From Toxoplasma gondii ME49 (Eukaryota > Apicomplexa > Conoidasida > Eucoccidiorida > Sarcocystidae): a stretch of 64,000 bases of DNA. Below are positions 37,501 through 52,400 of the stretch, piece by piece. The position numbers and the translations under genes are program-made. Each line of letters opens with the position of its first letter. Within the stretch, counting starts at the first letter, position 1. The notes under the pieces were generated by a model. The model was not told the origin of the DNA, searched no databases, and saw nothing but the letters and a program-made list of their open reading frames with translations. The stretch covers positions 5,234,289 to 5,298,288 of the forward strand of contig NC_031479.1 of the NCBI RefSeq assembly GCF_000006565.2, read 5' to 3'.

Positions 37501-38338
37501 ACGGACAGCACGTGACTCGATGTTTACCGCTGTCCTGGGAAGGCTGCGCCATTGGATAAGCTTCAGCATCATCTCTGGAAGCATCCCCTGAACTGCCTGA
37601 GTCTACCAAGAGCACTGGCGAAGGCTGTGAGTAGTCGGACAGGCACGGTGACTCATGTTGTTGGACAGTAGCGAGCTCTGGGTTAACCACATATTCACTA
37701 ACTGGCTCCGTCCTGTTGTCATTAGATACTGAATCAGGTAACGATACATGAGCAGCATCCTCGTGTTCCAGGCGCATGTCCTGCTCCGGCTTGCAACCAA
37801 GGACCCGTGGTTCATCTTTGGGTCTCTCCGTACTGGGTGGTAGAGGTGAAACTGTCGACGTGGATGCAGCTGCCCTGCTTAGAGTACGGACGAAGTGAAT
37901 AGCTGCGTCTGCATGAACAAGGGGCTCTGAGGCCCGCTGTGATACGAAAGGTTTGCTGGCTACTGAACATAGGTCTCGCAGTGCGGGGGCATACTCCAGT
38001 CGGCCTTCACGAAACTTCGTGACCAGGCGATCAACAAGCGGCGTCACGCGAGTTAAATCCGTCCAGAGAAAGCCACCATAGTGCACCATATACTGCCGGC
38101 ACATCTTGCTGAAAGTCGTGGCGTGTCGATCAGCTAAGTCCTGTGTGTACTTGGAAGTGAGCAGCTCTTCCAGTTCGGTCCAGTCATATTGCCACGCCCT
38201 AGCCACCGTTTCACCAGCGTCCGATGCAGGCTCACCTAGCCGATACCTGTGACCGTTCATATATGAGTTGCTATTACATCTGTCGGCCGTAACGACACAA
38301 GGAGATGCAGCTGGAGGCAACGGGTTTGTGAGCACCAT
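31569..38338 (-). CDS. CFAP69-like: CFAP69-like flagellar central-apparatus protein (3' end unresolved)
   Basis: Exons on the minus strand: 38338-37486, 36402-35026, 34345-33696, 33226-32772, 32459-32239, 32166-32086 and 31724-31569, then at least one more; about 1264 residues so far. CFAP69 is an armadillo-type protein of the C1 side of the axonemal central pair. The match runs along the whole length: the N-terminal EELLTSKY...LCSVASKPF helices, the EEVEQLQLGWLVIINCL region, ECIWVTVVGDPENEEVFLHN followed by GGLDVMLEAL, CLTELLRNRH with EMWLHEQQR, RYPEFRLLEAW, and DKSWMEMSIERL near the C terminus. Exon 2 carries a Ser/Arg-rich insertion of about 200 residues. The exon 1 donor (GTAATG at 37485, or GTAAAC nearby in the same phase) is uncertain. 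A role in the microgamete flagellum is inferred from the family. Confidence 0.82.
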
Positions 38339-40283
38339 TTTGACTCTGTCACGGAGTAAAAAACATTTATTCGAACTTTGTACGAGCGCAGTCAGTAGAA
38401 GTCAACCACGCGTATCAACTACGCTGCAATTACAGAGGACAGGGACAGGGAAAAAAAGTCGAAGAGGTTGCCGGTGTTAGGAGATGACGAGACGTTTAAA
38501 CGGCCGCTGGCTATTGTTCGGGCATCGTTGAGCCACAAGCGATCAAGGTGAAAACAAAGTTAAATAGTTATGCTGGAGCGATTGCCCTGCTGAATCTTCA
38601 GATCGGACGAACAGTCATTCTGGCCCACTGTACTTGATGTGTTCGATGTAAATCACACTCAGTCGCGTGCTCGGTAGCAATCAAGTTGCTCTTTTCTCTC
38701 CTTTCTAGACACGGTAAGAACGCTTATGAACACGCATAGTTTTTGCTAGAATGCAGCGACCAGATGTCGCAAGGTCGTCTCCCCCATCGACTGGAGAATC
38801 AAGAAAAACCTGCGTTGATCCCAAACGTACTCTGTGGTTGGTGCAACCAGAAGTTTCATACTGATCAAAAGCCAGTGAACAGCTGGGGGACATTGCAGGT
38901 CTGGTGCTTCAAGAAGCGCTGAAGAAGAAAGTGGCGAAACCCTCGGCAGTTGCCTTGGAAGAGGCGCCGTGCATGTAACTTCTGAAGTGCGTAGTACCTG
39001 GCTCCTAATGCTGTTTTGTGTTTCGCTGTCTGGGCAGCAGTAGAATGCTGTGCCAGAATTAGCCACTATTTTAGACATTTATTTACACATTTTTTTTCTG
39101 ATGAACTTGGCTTATTCATTTTTTCAAGTCTTGCCACTGGGTGGTGGCATGAGACTCGCTTAGATGTATGTGGGTGTTGCAATCACGCTGGATGCTCGGC
39201 TTATTTCTGAGTTTTTTCTGGTTTTGACAATGGGAACGATTTCAGAGCTACTATTTCACGTGGTACGGCTATGAGCCACTAAAAAAACGAAGAAAAACGC
39301 TGTTTGCAGAAACAATAGCAAACTGTTTTTCGTCATAGTAACTCAGCGCCCCCTTGCCCCCCCCCAGCAGTGAGATGCAAGACAATCCTCTCTACCACAG
39401 CTTTTGTTGCGTCTGTTTCAAATTTTCAGCGCTCGCGAAAGGCATCACGAACAACATTATGAGAGGAAGCAGGTTTGTGGGGCTGGCGGGTGCAGGAATG
39501 TGTTCCTGCGAAAAAGGCCTCTGCTGAGAAGGTCGTGGCGTTTGAAAAATATCCGAGGTAGCAAAGACTTGTTTCAGTGCTCCCCTTTTGAAGACCTGCG
39601 GCGGCAGTGCACTGAAGAGTAACTCCAAATCACCGCGGTGAGACTTGGTTTTTTCCGTTATCCTTCAGAAGAGTGTGTTTTCGTTTAATTCGTCACAGAC
39701 CACGAAAAACGAACCATCGAAGACGATCACTGCGTCCGCGTGCATCTGGATGGATGACCCACATCTGTTGCAGCCGTCGCAGACATGCATGTCCCGCGTT
39801 CGTGAAATTCTCTGCATCAGCGGAGTGATCAGGAATCATCGTCTCAGCGGGATGACGTTGCGGAGCAGGCCGGCTCGCGGTGGGCAGTCAGATGCCGAAG
39901 GCGTGACTCAGGACGGCTTGCGCTCATCGCAGAACAGGGGTGGTGCCTGCATTGGGTGCGGTTGGTGATCCTGGTTGGACCGGTGGAGATGCGCGCGCAC
40001 GAAGGGGATGTGTCAGAAACATTTTGTTTGTTCTCTGTGAACTTTTAGATGTGTTAAAGGCGGCGAATATTAGCAGAGGGTCCTCCTTGTTGGATTCTCT
40101 CTTGAATTTCGCCCTTTCCTTCTCTTTGCGAGTCTCGTAGAGAACAAGCACTCGTTCGCCGTCCCTGACGACGCAACCCGCGCAGAAGACATCCACCAAA
40201 CGGTGTTACACAATCACCTTGTGTGAAGTTCTTGCGGAAAACTACTCGTTGGCATTTTTTCTTGAATTCCCTTTTTCGACAAA
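38339..40283. other. Divergent promoter region, CFAP69-like and TUBA1
   Basis: A 1.9-kb gap between a probable flagellar gene (-) and alpha-tubulin (+), with no supported exon. A run of nine C residues lies at 39357-39365. The tubulin promoter and leader are in the right-hand part. Confidence 0.65.
39840..39846 (-). promoter_or_regulatory. TGAGACG element upstream of TUBA1
   Basis: CGTCTCA, the reverse complement of TGAGACG, lies about 440 bases upstream of the TUBA1 start codon. Elements of this type are known in Toxoplasma promoters. Confidence 0.45.
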
Positions 40284-42305
<2,022 letters not shown>

Positions 42306-45103
42306 ACCGCAAGCCCGAGTACAGAAATTCTGGCGATAGCGGGAAAGGCATAGCGAACGAGACCGAATAATTCCAGCCAGGATTTTTTGGTGTCTTTTAC
42401 TTGAAAAGGTGAAGGTATAAACGACCAAGCGTGGCAGATATGGAAAATCCGTTTTCAGCTGGTCTATGTACACCAGGGAGTATGAACGTTGTTTTAGCAG
42501 TTTCGTTGCCTTCGCGGTTTTTTGATATGTTCTAAACGGGGAGTGTGAGCACCGAAAAACTTTTTTCTAGGCTCTTGGCTGCTGAAATGTCCCGCGAAGA
42601 ATCGCTTCTTCCTTGAATTTCAGTCGACGCCCAACCAAACCACCGGCACTGAACGAACTTAGGTTAAGTTGGCCTTAGCGTTCTCATTTAGTGAAGGCAC
42701 CGCACCCTACCCCGCTCTCGAGAGCCATCGGCGCATTCTGTCACCCCTCGGGAGTTCGACACAATCCCGATTGACGGGTTTCAGATTTGCAAAAGTCCCA
42801 CAGGCGCCCATCGCTCCGTCAGTCTTGGTTTGTAGGGTATCTTTCCACGAGAAAGGGTGGTTAACTAGTGTCACACTGCCGCTGCGCTCCGTCTTAAGGG
42901 AAACCGTCGCACGTTGTTCTGGCAGTCTGCTGTGCGTGGAACCGTTTGGCGGTCACACATGTGCTTTCGTGACGCACGGGGAGCGTGAAGACGTCTGAAA
43001 CGTTCGGTGTTTTTTGTCGAGGAGTGACCAGGAACGAGGTTCACTGCTGCACTGTACATGCTTGACGATTTTACATGATATTGACTGCAAAGCAGTCCCC
43101 CAGACTGGCCTCGTGATTCGACACATGAGGAATGACTTGAAGTTTTCCGAGGTCATGCCACTGTCATTGTCCGCCGCGTTGTGGAACGGACCCCAACGAG
43201 TGCTGATTTGGCAACCATCAATCGACTTCCTTTACCGTAGACGGCAGGTATTAATCCTTTTGCTGTCCGAATGAAAAGCCGTCAAAGGACAGAACGTCTA
43301 TCAAGTCTGTGCGTGATCGAGAGCTTTCACTACAAATATTTGTGACAGCCGGAAGAGGCACGGGGGGTAGAGTATTTTGGTTCTTGCCTTTCTTACATTA
43401 TTAGAGGCGGAATAGACCCCTATCAAGAAATCTCCACACGCACTCTGCCGGCGAACTTCAAGGATGTCACCTGTTCTGCCATGTCACTGCTCCCGGACCA
43501 AGAGCAACGGAACTGCTGTACACCTGAAGGTTGTGCATGTGTCTAGCGAGTTCGTAGTAATACGCACGTCAAAGCATATCCATTGCACGTACAACACACG
43601 GGTGTACAGTGTAATTCTTGCTCGTGGTGCAGTGGACAAACGCCACAAAAATATCCATTCGATGCAAGGATTTAGCGACTAGCATGGAACAGCTTGATTG
43701 CGAGCCTGCAGCTCGGCCGCCCACAACTGGTCACGATTCGACTTATGTAAATAGGGGTATCATACCTGCTTGTGACAGGTGCGCATCGCCACCACTGAAC
43801 CATCGAGAAGTGTCTCTTGGACTGGAGTGTCTGTTGTAATGGAGGTATCGTTGTGGTGTGTCTTCTCTAAGGCATACGTGGAGCTCGGCAAAACAAGCGT
43901 TGCAGATTCGGATGATATTTCCATTCTTCCATGTTCAGGCATGTATGCAGGGCGGGGTTGCTGTCTTCCCTGTTACAAGATTCGCTTTATGGTAGAAAGC
44001 AACAGGCGCCAAATGCTCTGACTGGGGAATTCTAAAGAAAAGCTTACGACGGCGCTTCTTGCGTTGCAATTAGAGTTTCGATGGTCACGACTGTGGGGGA
44101 TTTCTGCTTAGTGTCTAGCATCGGAGACGGTCGCGTGTGTGTTCTTCCGCGAAACCACCAACAGACTCAATGCTCTAGACTATGATTTGACATGTTTCTT
44201 TGCACAACCGGGCGCCCCACAACGACTCTTTGTCCTTTTAGATGTGCCAATAGAAAGTGTCGATTGCTCGATGCAGAGGCACGACAGAGCACGCTGTGGT
44301 TCTCGATGTCGCCGACAACCCTACACTCAAGAAAACGTCAGCATGGCCTGAGGCATCCCTCGAAATATGCCGTTTACGTGATTTTGAAGGGCCGTCAAAT
44401 GTTGTCTTCTGTTTGGCCTGCCGGTGTTGAAACCTGAAAACTGGAACACCGTCTTCACAGAGTCGACTTGTGATCCACTGAAAATGACTCTTAGATTGTT
44501 CTAAGTGTATTAGTTCTTTTCGTGCGGCGCGAAAGTGTGGCTGACCTACAGACTACATTAATCCTTGTGTGGGATGAGAAGAGGGAACGCTTGCAGTCGA
44601 TGACCTCATTTTTTGATCACAGTCAACTGCAAAGGCAAGAGACCGCGAATGCTCAGTGATGTCCATGGACATGGTAAGATCCCGTTATATTCCGGCCCGA
44701 GAGAAAAGAGGGAGGAATAGATCTCTGTAATATCCACCGCGGTGACGAGGTCACGCCGCCCCCCGAACCTGCACTGTGGGAAACCTGCACAAACGTTTGT
44801 CGCACGAGATTCAGCGGACGCACATGTTTTTCTTGGCAGGGCATTTTGTTTGAAGACTCACACGAGATACTACAATGGAAAAACCAACACACGCTCTGAC
44901 TGAAGGCTTACATCTGCGCTGTTGGGAAACGTTTTTTCAGCACAACACGGTCTTCTTTAAGGTATTGTTTCGGTTGCCCTAGCAAAATATATCAAACACC
45001 CTTTCCCCATGTATGCAAATGGCGTCCAAGTTTGGTGAAACAGCCATCTGTACTCGTTGCTTGTTATTTCTGTGCTTTCAGTTCGGTTGGCGCTGTAACG
45101 GAA
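42306..45103. other. Intergenic: TUBA1 3' UTR and PPP1R42-like promoter
   Basis: 2.8 kb with only short, motif-free frames (longest about 109 codons at 42669-42998, +). No exon of a known family is seen. It must hold the tubulin 3' UTR and the next gene's promoter. Confidence 0.55.
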
Positions 45104-46460
45104 ATGGTGTGCCTGACGGCAGACTTCATTCGGCAGTGCAAGAGAGGAGATTTCTCTGCGAAAAGGTGCCGACCAACAAGCTTGAGAACGAAACCTGCAA
45201 TACAGGGTGAACGCTTGTTACCTGCTGTGACGTCAGACATTTCTTCGTCATCTCATCCTGAAGACACAACGGGGGACACAGGCACCTCCTTTCTTGCAAG
45301 AGGTAGAGCTCACACGGAGACGGTGCGGAGCCGATGCGAATTTGAAACATACGAAGAAGCGTATACAGTTGCCTCTACGTTTTCTCAGAGGCAGGAAGGT
45401 GTAACAAAAACTCGGGAACAATCGACGAAGAACCAAAACAGATCTCTTGCGCACCTGTCACATCTGCACTTGAATTACCGCAATATTGACTCTATCGCTT
45501 CGGAAACGGCGTTAGAACTCCCAAATCTCCAGGTGAACTACATCCCGCGAGTGAGGAGAGAATGTCACCTGAGTACGTTGTTCACCCACGGCACCGTATC
45601 ATGCGCACAGAAGTTACTGCAGCGAATGCCACAACTACAACTGCGTCATTCTCTTCCCTTTCTTATGTGAATGAGAAGACAACTCGGTTTAGATCTAGGG
45701 CACGACCGACTCCTGAAGATTCTGATGGAGCAAACAATTAATCTTCAGCTATGTCCCTTGTTATTTCATGTGGCCCCAGGTGTTATATCTCATCGACAAT
45801 AACCTTTCTGATGTAACGACAATCGGGTACCTGCCTTCTTTACGAGGTCTTTACCTCCAGAGCAATGAGCTCACTTGTACGAAAGGCCTCGAGCAGCTGC
45901 CCTGTTTAACTGAGTTAAATCTCGATGACAACAAGATTTCCAGGCTGGAAGGTCTAGACAGTTCCACTAGCCTCTCCCGGTTGTCTCTGACAGCTCAAAG
46001 GACAACAACACCGTTGTTTTTGTGTCCCAATGTCTTGACTGTATTGAGTCGATCTCTGCAATACTTGAACATTTCCAAGAATAGAGTGGAGGATCTTGCA
46101 CCATTTGGTACCCTGCAGTTTCTTGAAGTCCTCCAAGCATCAGAGAACCTAGTTAGGGAAATCGGGTCGATTGAGGCTATGCTTGTCGGCTGCAGAATGC
46201 TTTCCACTGTGGATCTACGACGCAACCCCGTCACTAAGGTGCGACATTACTGGGAACGTCTTCTCCTGGGAGCTTCTACGACTCTGAAGGAGGCAGACGG
46301 CCGCCAAGTTACTAATGCTAGCAGATTCTTCGTCCAGGAACTCCAGAAACGGCGATGCGCCATTATGAGGCAGAAGACACTCGATGCGAATGATAACTTG
46401 GAGAACTCATCTAACTCCCAGTTCCCTTCCAGAAGTGATCTCGCAACGAATTCCCTTTGA
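45104..46460 (+). CDS. PPP1R42-like: PPP1R42 (LRRC67/TLRR)-like leucine-rich-repeat protein
   Basis: Two exons: 45104-45532 and 45780-46460 (1110 nt, 369 aa). Animal PPP1R42 binds protein phosphatase 1 and tubulin and sits at the centrosome and in the male germ line. The N terminus MVCLTADFIRQ matches the family start, which is why I chose the ATG at 45104. After a Ser/Thr-rich insert of about 80 residues come SDS22-type repeats: LHLNYRNIDSIA, VLYLIDNNLSDVTTI, GLYLQSNELTCTKGL and ELNLDDNKISRLEGL, then QYLNISKNRVEDL and DLRRNPVTKVRHYWERLLL. The closing LRR cap (TLKEADGRQV) matches the family's LEFLDGKEI. The C-terminal 50 residues are disordered. A role in centrosome or basal-body biology is inferred from the family. 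Confidence 0.87.
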
Positions 46461-49357
46461 AGGGGTCTTTGAAGTGGAACACCATATCCCCATTTTTCTT
46501 AAAATGAAGTTCACATTCGTATGCGCTGGTGATTTATAGTGAAGGCTCGTCAGAAGGTTGTCTCCATGAGTAAAAGATGGCAACATTTGCAGTGCATGCT
46601 TAACCCCAGAACGAGAGGATTGTCTTCTACCCACTCCCCGAGGCAGTTCCAAATCTGCTCGAGGAGTTGTCTGCGAAGCGCTAGGGAGAAGCTGAGCATG
46701 CCATACTTTATGCGCTTCGCTGCGCGTGCCCACTTGAAGTGTTGGTTCGGAAACGTGTGAGCCTCCTAGGCCAAGGTGGCGGAGACGGGACAGGCAGATA
46801 TAGAATAACACTAGAGGAATGTGATGATCCACCAGGTTGACTACGAAGGACGAAACGCGCTAGAATTCAACGTTTTCATAGAAAATTTGGACACCGCTTC
46901 TTCGTAGTCTTCGGTACTTAACGGATAGGCAACTCCCTGTGAGACTGGTCATCTGATCAAGACTACGTAGGTAGCTGTGCTCTCTGGCTGAGACCGTTCA
47001 CTCCCGCCCCAGTAAGGCTGGGGTGTCAGTGCCCTGCTTCAACTGGTAGGGTTACACGCTTTCAAGTGTTGCTGGTATAGGATAACACGGCTGTTGAGGG
47101 TGCATGCTCCATTCTGGTAAAACCACATGCACCAAATTCCCAGAAGTACAGCTTTCAGCAGTGAACACGAGAAGACAGCCGGTTTGGTTCCCGCCCTCCA
47201 CGCCTGCCAGGTACTGACCACTTTCAACCTGTACAGTTTTATATCCCCTGCGCTCCCCGCACAGCTAGATGTCGCTTTGCTGGTTCCTGCATTCATTCGC
47301 TAAGGATGTCACTGGGTTTCTAACTTAACTTCTCGCGACAAAATGCGATGGCACCTTCCCTTGGCTTCTTTGGAACTGACTGGACGCGGCACGGCACGAT
47401 AATTGACCAGGGGCAGCGCCCTTTCCTTCCCATGTCCCCAATAGCTAACGCTACCGAACATGGTTTCGGCCCTATTAATATTATACTTGAAGACCTCACG
47501 TCTTTAAGATGATGAAACACCGGGTGCCGATCTACATTTGTGGCAGTCTGGCTACGGTCTCTTCTCAACCGCATGCAGCCATTCTTTCTCGGGGCAACAG
47601 GCCCGTTCGCTCAGCCACCTGTCCCATCCTTCGTTAACTGGTAAACCTAACGCCCTCCGTTCTCGCTCGGAGGTACACAGTGGAGTTATCGGGTCCACTT
47701 CTAGTGAAATGGGGTCATTTGTTTTCATGTGACGCTTTAAGGCTTACCGCGGTTTATCTAACGTACCTGGGACAACCACTGCAGTCATTCAACTTGCCTC
47801 AAGCACACCACTGGCAAGGTCTAAATTCCTGTACATATATTCCTGGAGGTCTTAAACTTGTGGATTATTTAAAGGAAAATGCTCTAGGACAGATCGCATT
47901 TTTAAACGACGGGGCTGCGACCGATGTGTTGAGCCTCCATCTATCCGTCGAACGCTCGGCTAGGACCGTGCTGGGAGACACCCGGCTTTTGCCTGTATCT
48001 TCCGGTGCCTAACCAAAAGAAGTTCTTCCACCCTGTTCCACAGGCCTGTCACCTCGATCTCCAGACGTTTTCCGTTGTGCCCGTTTGTACTGGAGGACGC
48101 CATGAACACTTCAGCTTCCTTCAAGGGGTTACGGTTCCGCCGAGACAATGCTGACAACGGCTTCAATCTGCCGCGGTTTGGGACTGGATCGCGATTAGGC
48201 GTGAAATGCTGTCTTTGTTTTCCAACATCACGAACAATCGAATGTATCAAAACTGCCAGTCTCACTTGCGGAGTACTATGGGGAGACACAGCCGTGATGC
48301 TGTAACCTCTGTCCCTACCACGTGTGGCCTGGTCTCCACCTTAGGAAATTGGCGCCTCACAGCAGGCAGATTTGCACCTCTTCCCGCTTCAGGACTGATG
48401 TTGTCGTAGCATCAATATCGTTTCGCGGGGGCTTACTCCGACTCTGCGTAAGTTTTTAGGCTATCTCTGGGCAACTGTTTGTTATCTAGGTGACCAGAGC
48501 TAAATGCTGCAAATGCTGAGTTCGGGAAATCTTCCAGAACACTGATTTGTCTCCACCCGAATGTCTTCTCCGCCAGCGGACGGTATTGTTTCTGGAGTTG
48601 AGAGCAGCGAAACCGCCGAGCTACGTTAGTGCGCTTCGTGGATGCCCACATCCTCTGAGGCAGCTTGTCTTCACCTGAAGGTCATCCCATCACTTCCGTT
48701 GCTTTGTGCACCATTTTAAGAAAGAAGATTCTGCTTTACTGTGGCGACTTGGCGGCGGGACCTGTTCAGCGCCATTGTGGATCGGTCGCGCCTGGGAGCG
48801 CCACATCGAGGAGCCAAACACCATTCCCGCTCCTGTTCCGTCATCTGCCTAGAGGAGAGCAGCCTTAGACCACCACCAGGAGTTTGAGTTCTGTTTGATG
48901 CTTTTATGAGAAACTTTGGACTGCCGCACGCTACAGCCGCTCTCCTGACGTTGAGCTGCTTTTGTTCCGCTGAAGACTCCCTGTCTCAGCGGCACATCTT
49001 TCTACTAGTCGTCTCCGGCAAGAAAGGCAGAGTCCGTTGGACGCTTGCTGAAGCTCTTGAATATCAAGCTTCATGTCTTCATTCTGCGTCTGGCAGTTTT
49101 TTCTGACTGACAATTCACAGGGACTCTTTCAAAGTAGTTTTCGTGGACGATATCGACAGGGAGTCTGCGGCACCGTCGCGCGGGCCCGTCGCCCCTATTG
49201 GCCCCCCCCCCTTCTCTAGTGGGAAGCTGGGTTGTTAACAAGAGCGACCGGAAGTGGGTCTTTGATTAATTCATCAAGGGAGAAGAAACACACTGAAATG
49301 GCCTTTCAACACTGTCGAATCTCACGGAGCGAGGACTGATATGCGGAGGCCTGCGCA
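46461..49357. other. Intergenic: PPP1R42-like 3' region and TOR upstream region
   Basis: 2.9 kb without a supportable exon on either strand. A run of ten C residues lies at about 49203-49212, about 150 bases before the TOR start. A non-coding RNA or small gene cannot be excluded by eye. Confidence 0.5.
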
Positions 49358-49433
49358 ATGGAGCCGTCTTCTTCCTCCGCTTCCAGGGTGTCTCGTCAGG
49401 GCTGGCAGGAGAGAGGTGAGAGGCCCGAAATAG
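49341..49433 (+). promoter_or_regulatory. Upstream ORF overlapping the TOR start codon
   Basis: An ATG at 49341 opens a 30-codon frame ending in TAG at 49431-49433. It begins 17 bases before the TOR ATG (49358), in another frame, and ends inside the TOR coding region. If the transcript includes it, ribosomes that use it would bypass the TOR start, so it could hold translation down. Transcript start unknown. Confidence 0.4.
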
Positions 49434-52400
49434 GGACTGACCCTGCAACATCCGATTTCACGGCATGGCACTTCGATGCGGTGGCCTCTCGTGAGCAGAG
49501 GGACGGTGGTGTAGCCGGTGCAGATCAAAGGGAACGACTTTCCTCTTTTGGAGGTTCAGGATGGGTGAGACACAGGGACGCGAGAGTCAGGGAGACTAAA
49601 GGGCAGTGCGCCCTGTCGGAGGACTGCTTCCTGAATGCCACGGATAATGCAGGTGTTTTTCGTCAAGGATTCGAAGGCGATTCTTTCGATTCGCTGGCAT
49701 CTGGCAGGCCTGACTCCGTCGACTTCCCATTTGCAGCATCGGACAGTTTCCCCTCGACGTCTTTCGTTGCCGGATGGCCGAGCAGCACGACGATTTTCCC
49801 CACCTCCAGAGGTCGGCAAGGGCGGTTCTACGGTGGTCTAGAACATAAGGGGCGGTTGCACGATTTTCAGGGATCAGGATCTGGCCCTCGTCGAGGCTTT
49901 CCTTTCGCGCGTACGTCTCCCGGTTCTTTTCTGAACGAATGTCTCACATCGGAACCGTTTAACTCACCGTCACCCTCTCCTCCCACCTCTCCAGAAAGTA
50001 GACCGATCTGGTGTCAAAGTATGCGCCCGCGTGGTCGGCGCTTGACACGAGAAGAGATTCGAGGAAACGTGCCTCAGTGGGACTCAATTTTCAGTGGGAA
50101 CGAACCTAGTGAAGATGGTCTGCCTGCGGCAAAGTGGAGGGAAGGTCGAAAACTTTCAAAATACGATGCGGCGCCTCAAAAAGATCTGGGACAGATACAG
50201 GATAGCAGCTACTCCGGTAGGGACAGTACTCTTCCTTGCGAATCAGGGCTGCAGCAGGCAGGCAGCACGGTCTGGGAGAGGGAGTCGATGGGACCGGCGC
50301 CGACCAGCCAGGTGGACGAAACGACGACGGTCGTGCCTGCCGAGTATGTGCGGGAGTTGTGTAGCCGCAATGAACGCCTGAGAGAAGAGGCCGCCCATCA
50401 GATCCGAATTCATCTAGAGGTAATGGCTCGAGAGAGCAAGGGTGGAGTGGGAAGAGTCGTCGAGGAGGTCTGCGCTCTGCTGTGGAGGCTCATCACTAGC
50501 CGGCAACTCACCATGCAGTAAGTGATCACTTTATAGTTGAGTCTTCTCTCTGGAAACGAATCATGGCTACCTGACGATTTGGCACAAATGACGCGAACAA
50601 TCATATTCGCAAACGGCGAAAGGACTGGTCATACTGCCCTCGGCACGCCGTTTATAGGAAATACACACATGCTTCATTCCATGAATGTATCAGAACAGAA
50701 GCCCCCGCTGGTCCCGTCTTTTTCAACAAAACGCCGCCCCAGCAAACTGTGCACCGAAACACCGTATACTTCCAGCTTGGATTCACCGAGTATCAGTTTC
50801 CGATGGCACACCCGAGGCGTATGCTGCACCGATGTAGACAGCGGAGACACTTGGTCCTCCTGCAAGATGCTGACTTTGAAATGGAGCCTGAGTCGTGGTG
50901 ACTATCCCGACGATGTTATGGTTTGTTCTATAACTTACCGATTTTTTTCCTTGTCCGTGCAGACTCGGGGCTTTGGAGCTGATGTGTGCTCTTCTTGTTG
51001 GACCCTTTCTTTACTGGGAGAACGACAAGCTTCAGCTCCCGTTCCTTCACCTCGCTTGCGAGGCTCTACGCTACGCTGCGGTTCCTGATACAAAGGAAGC
51101 ACCTGGAGGTGCTGACCATGGCGATGGATGCCCTGTAGACTCTCAACAGGATGGCGCCGGCAAGTCGATGAAGCGAAAATTGGAGCCCCTTATCACAGAG
51201 AGCGAGTGCCTTCTCGCTTGGAAGGTTGCGGAAGCTATAAGTATCATTGCAGTTTCAGGTGAGAGAGAAGCAGAATCCCGTTTCGTGTTGAACAACAAAA
51301 TGGGTGCCTTTCTTTTGTTGGGAGGCCAATGATGACGCAGGTTAAGTCGCCAGATCTTTTTTGACCATTGTCTTCCCAGCCCGATGGTGACGCGGAGGGG
51401 GTCGGAGCCCTTGAAGCTCCAGGTTTTTTTCTTCAGATGGTTCCTTCTTCTGCGAGCTGGTAGCGAGATCATTGTGCGGGTGAGAAGAGGGTTTGATGCA
51501 CAGGTGAAGGCCCCAATCTCGGTGTGAAATCGCGTGACTGACGCTCGTCTTTGCTAACACATGGTCGTTTTTGGGACTCTTTTCTCACTCCATTTCCTTC
51601 CTTCAAATTGAGCCGGCGGTAATTACAGGCGTGCTTGAGTTTTCTTGAGGTTGTCCAGCCTATCGGAAGAGACGAGTTTCAGCTATTTACTGGATTATAC
51701 TTGGGGCACTTGGCGCTGTGGTGTTCCTAGGCAACACTGGCACGGCTTCCAGGGCATTTCGCAACTTGCTGAGAGTATCCTACATTGGGTGGCTGCGTGG
51801 AGGCCAACCAGCGCTGTATCAGCTCACGGCAGTTCGAATCATCGGGCGACTTGCGAGGGGCCGGCCTGACGTTGTCCCTGAGGATGTCTGGCGCGAGCTG
51901 CTCGAGTGCCAGATCTGGGTAGGTCCCTGAACTGTTTCGATTACGCACTAACGCTGTTCCAGGAAGATCCACAATCTTTCTGAATTCGTGGGTGGCCTTT
52001 CTTGGAATCGTGTACTCATCGCCCGCTCGATGTTGTCGCATTTCATTTTTTCCCCCTTTCGTGTTCTCGTCCGCAGAGGATGCATTACAGTTGAGCACTA
52101 GTAAAAGATTCATTTCCATTTCCTGCCGCGGCTAATACTGTTCTGACTGTTTCTGCGTAGGAAGCCATTCATCATGCACACCAGCCGCGGCTGCGGAAGG
52201 CTGGAGTGGATGCTCTACGCGCGCTACTGAACAGTCACGATCGTTTCCACTGCAAGGCGCCAGGTGAAAGAGTGAATCACCGTGAGCGTAAGGGAAGTCC
52301 TGCCCAGAGTTGCTTCGATGCTCTGGACGCCCCGCCTCTCGTCGGGAGTGAAACTCTCGAATCCTTTCAAAAGTCCGATCCTCGTTCGCCACATGCGGGG

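Noticed and set aside
45248..45454. Short minus-strand frames over the PPP1R42-like first exon
   Set aside because: They are antisense to a frame whose start and repeats match a known family.
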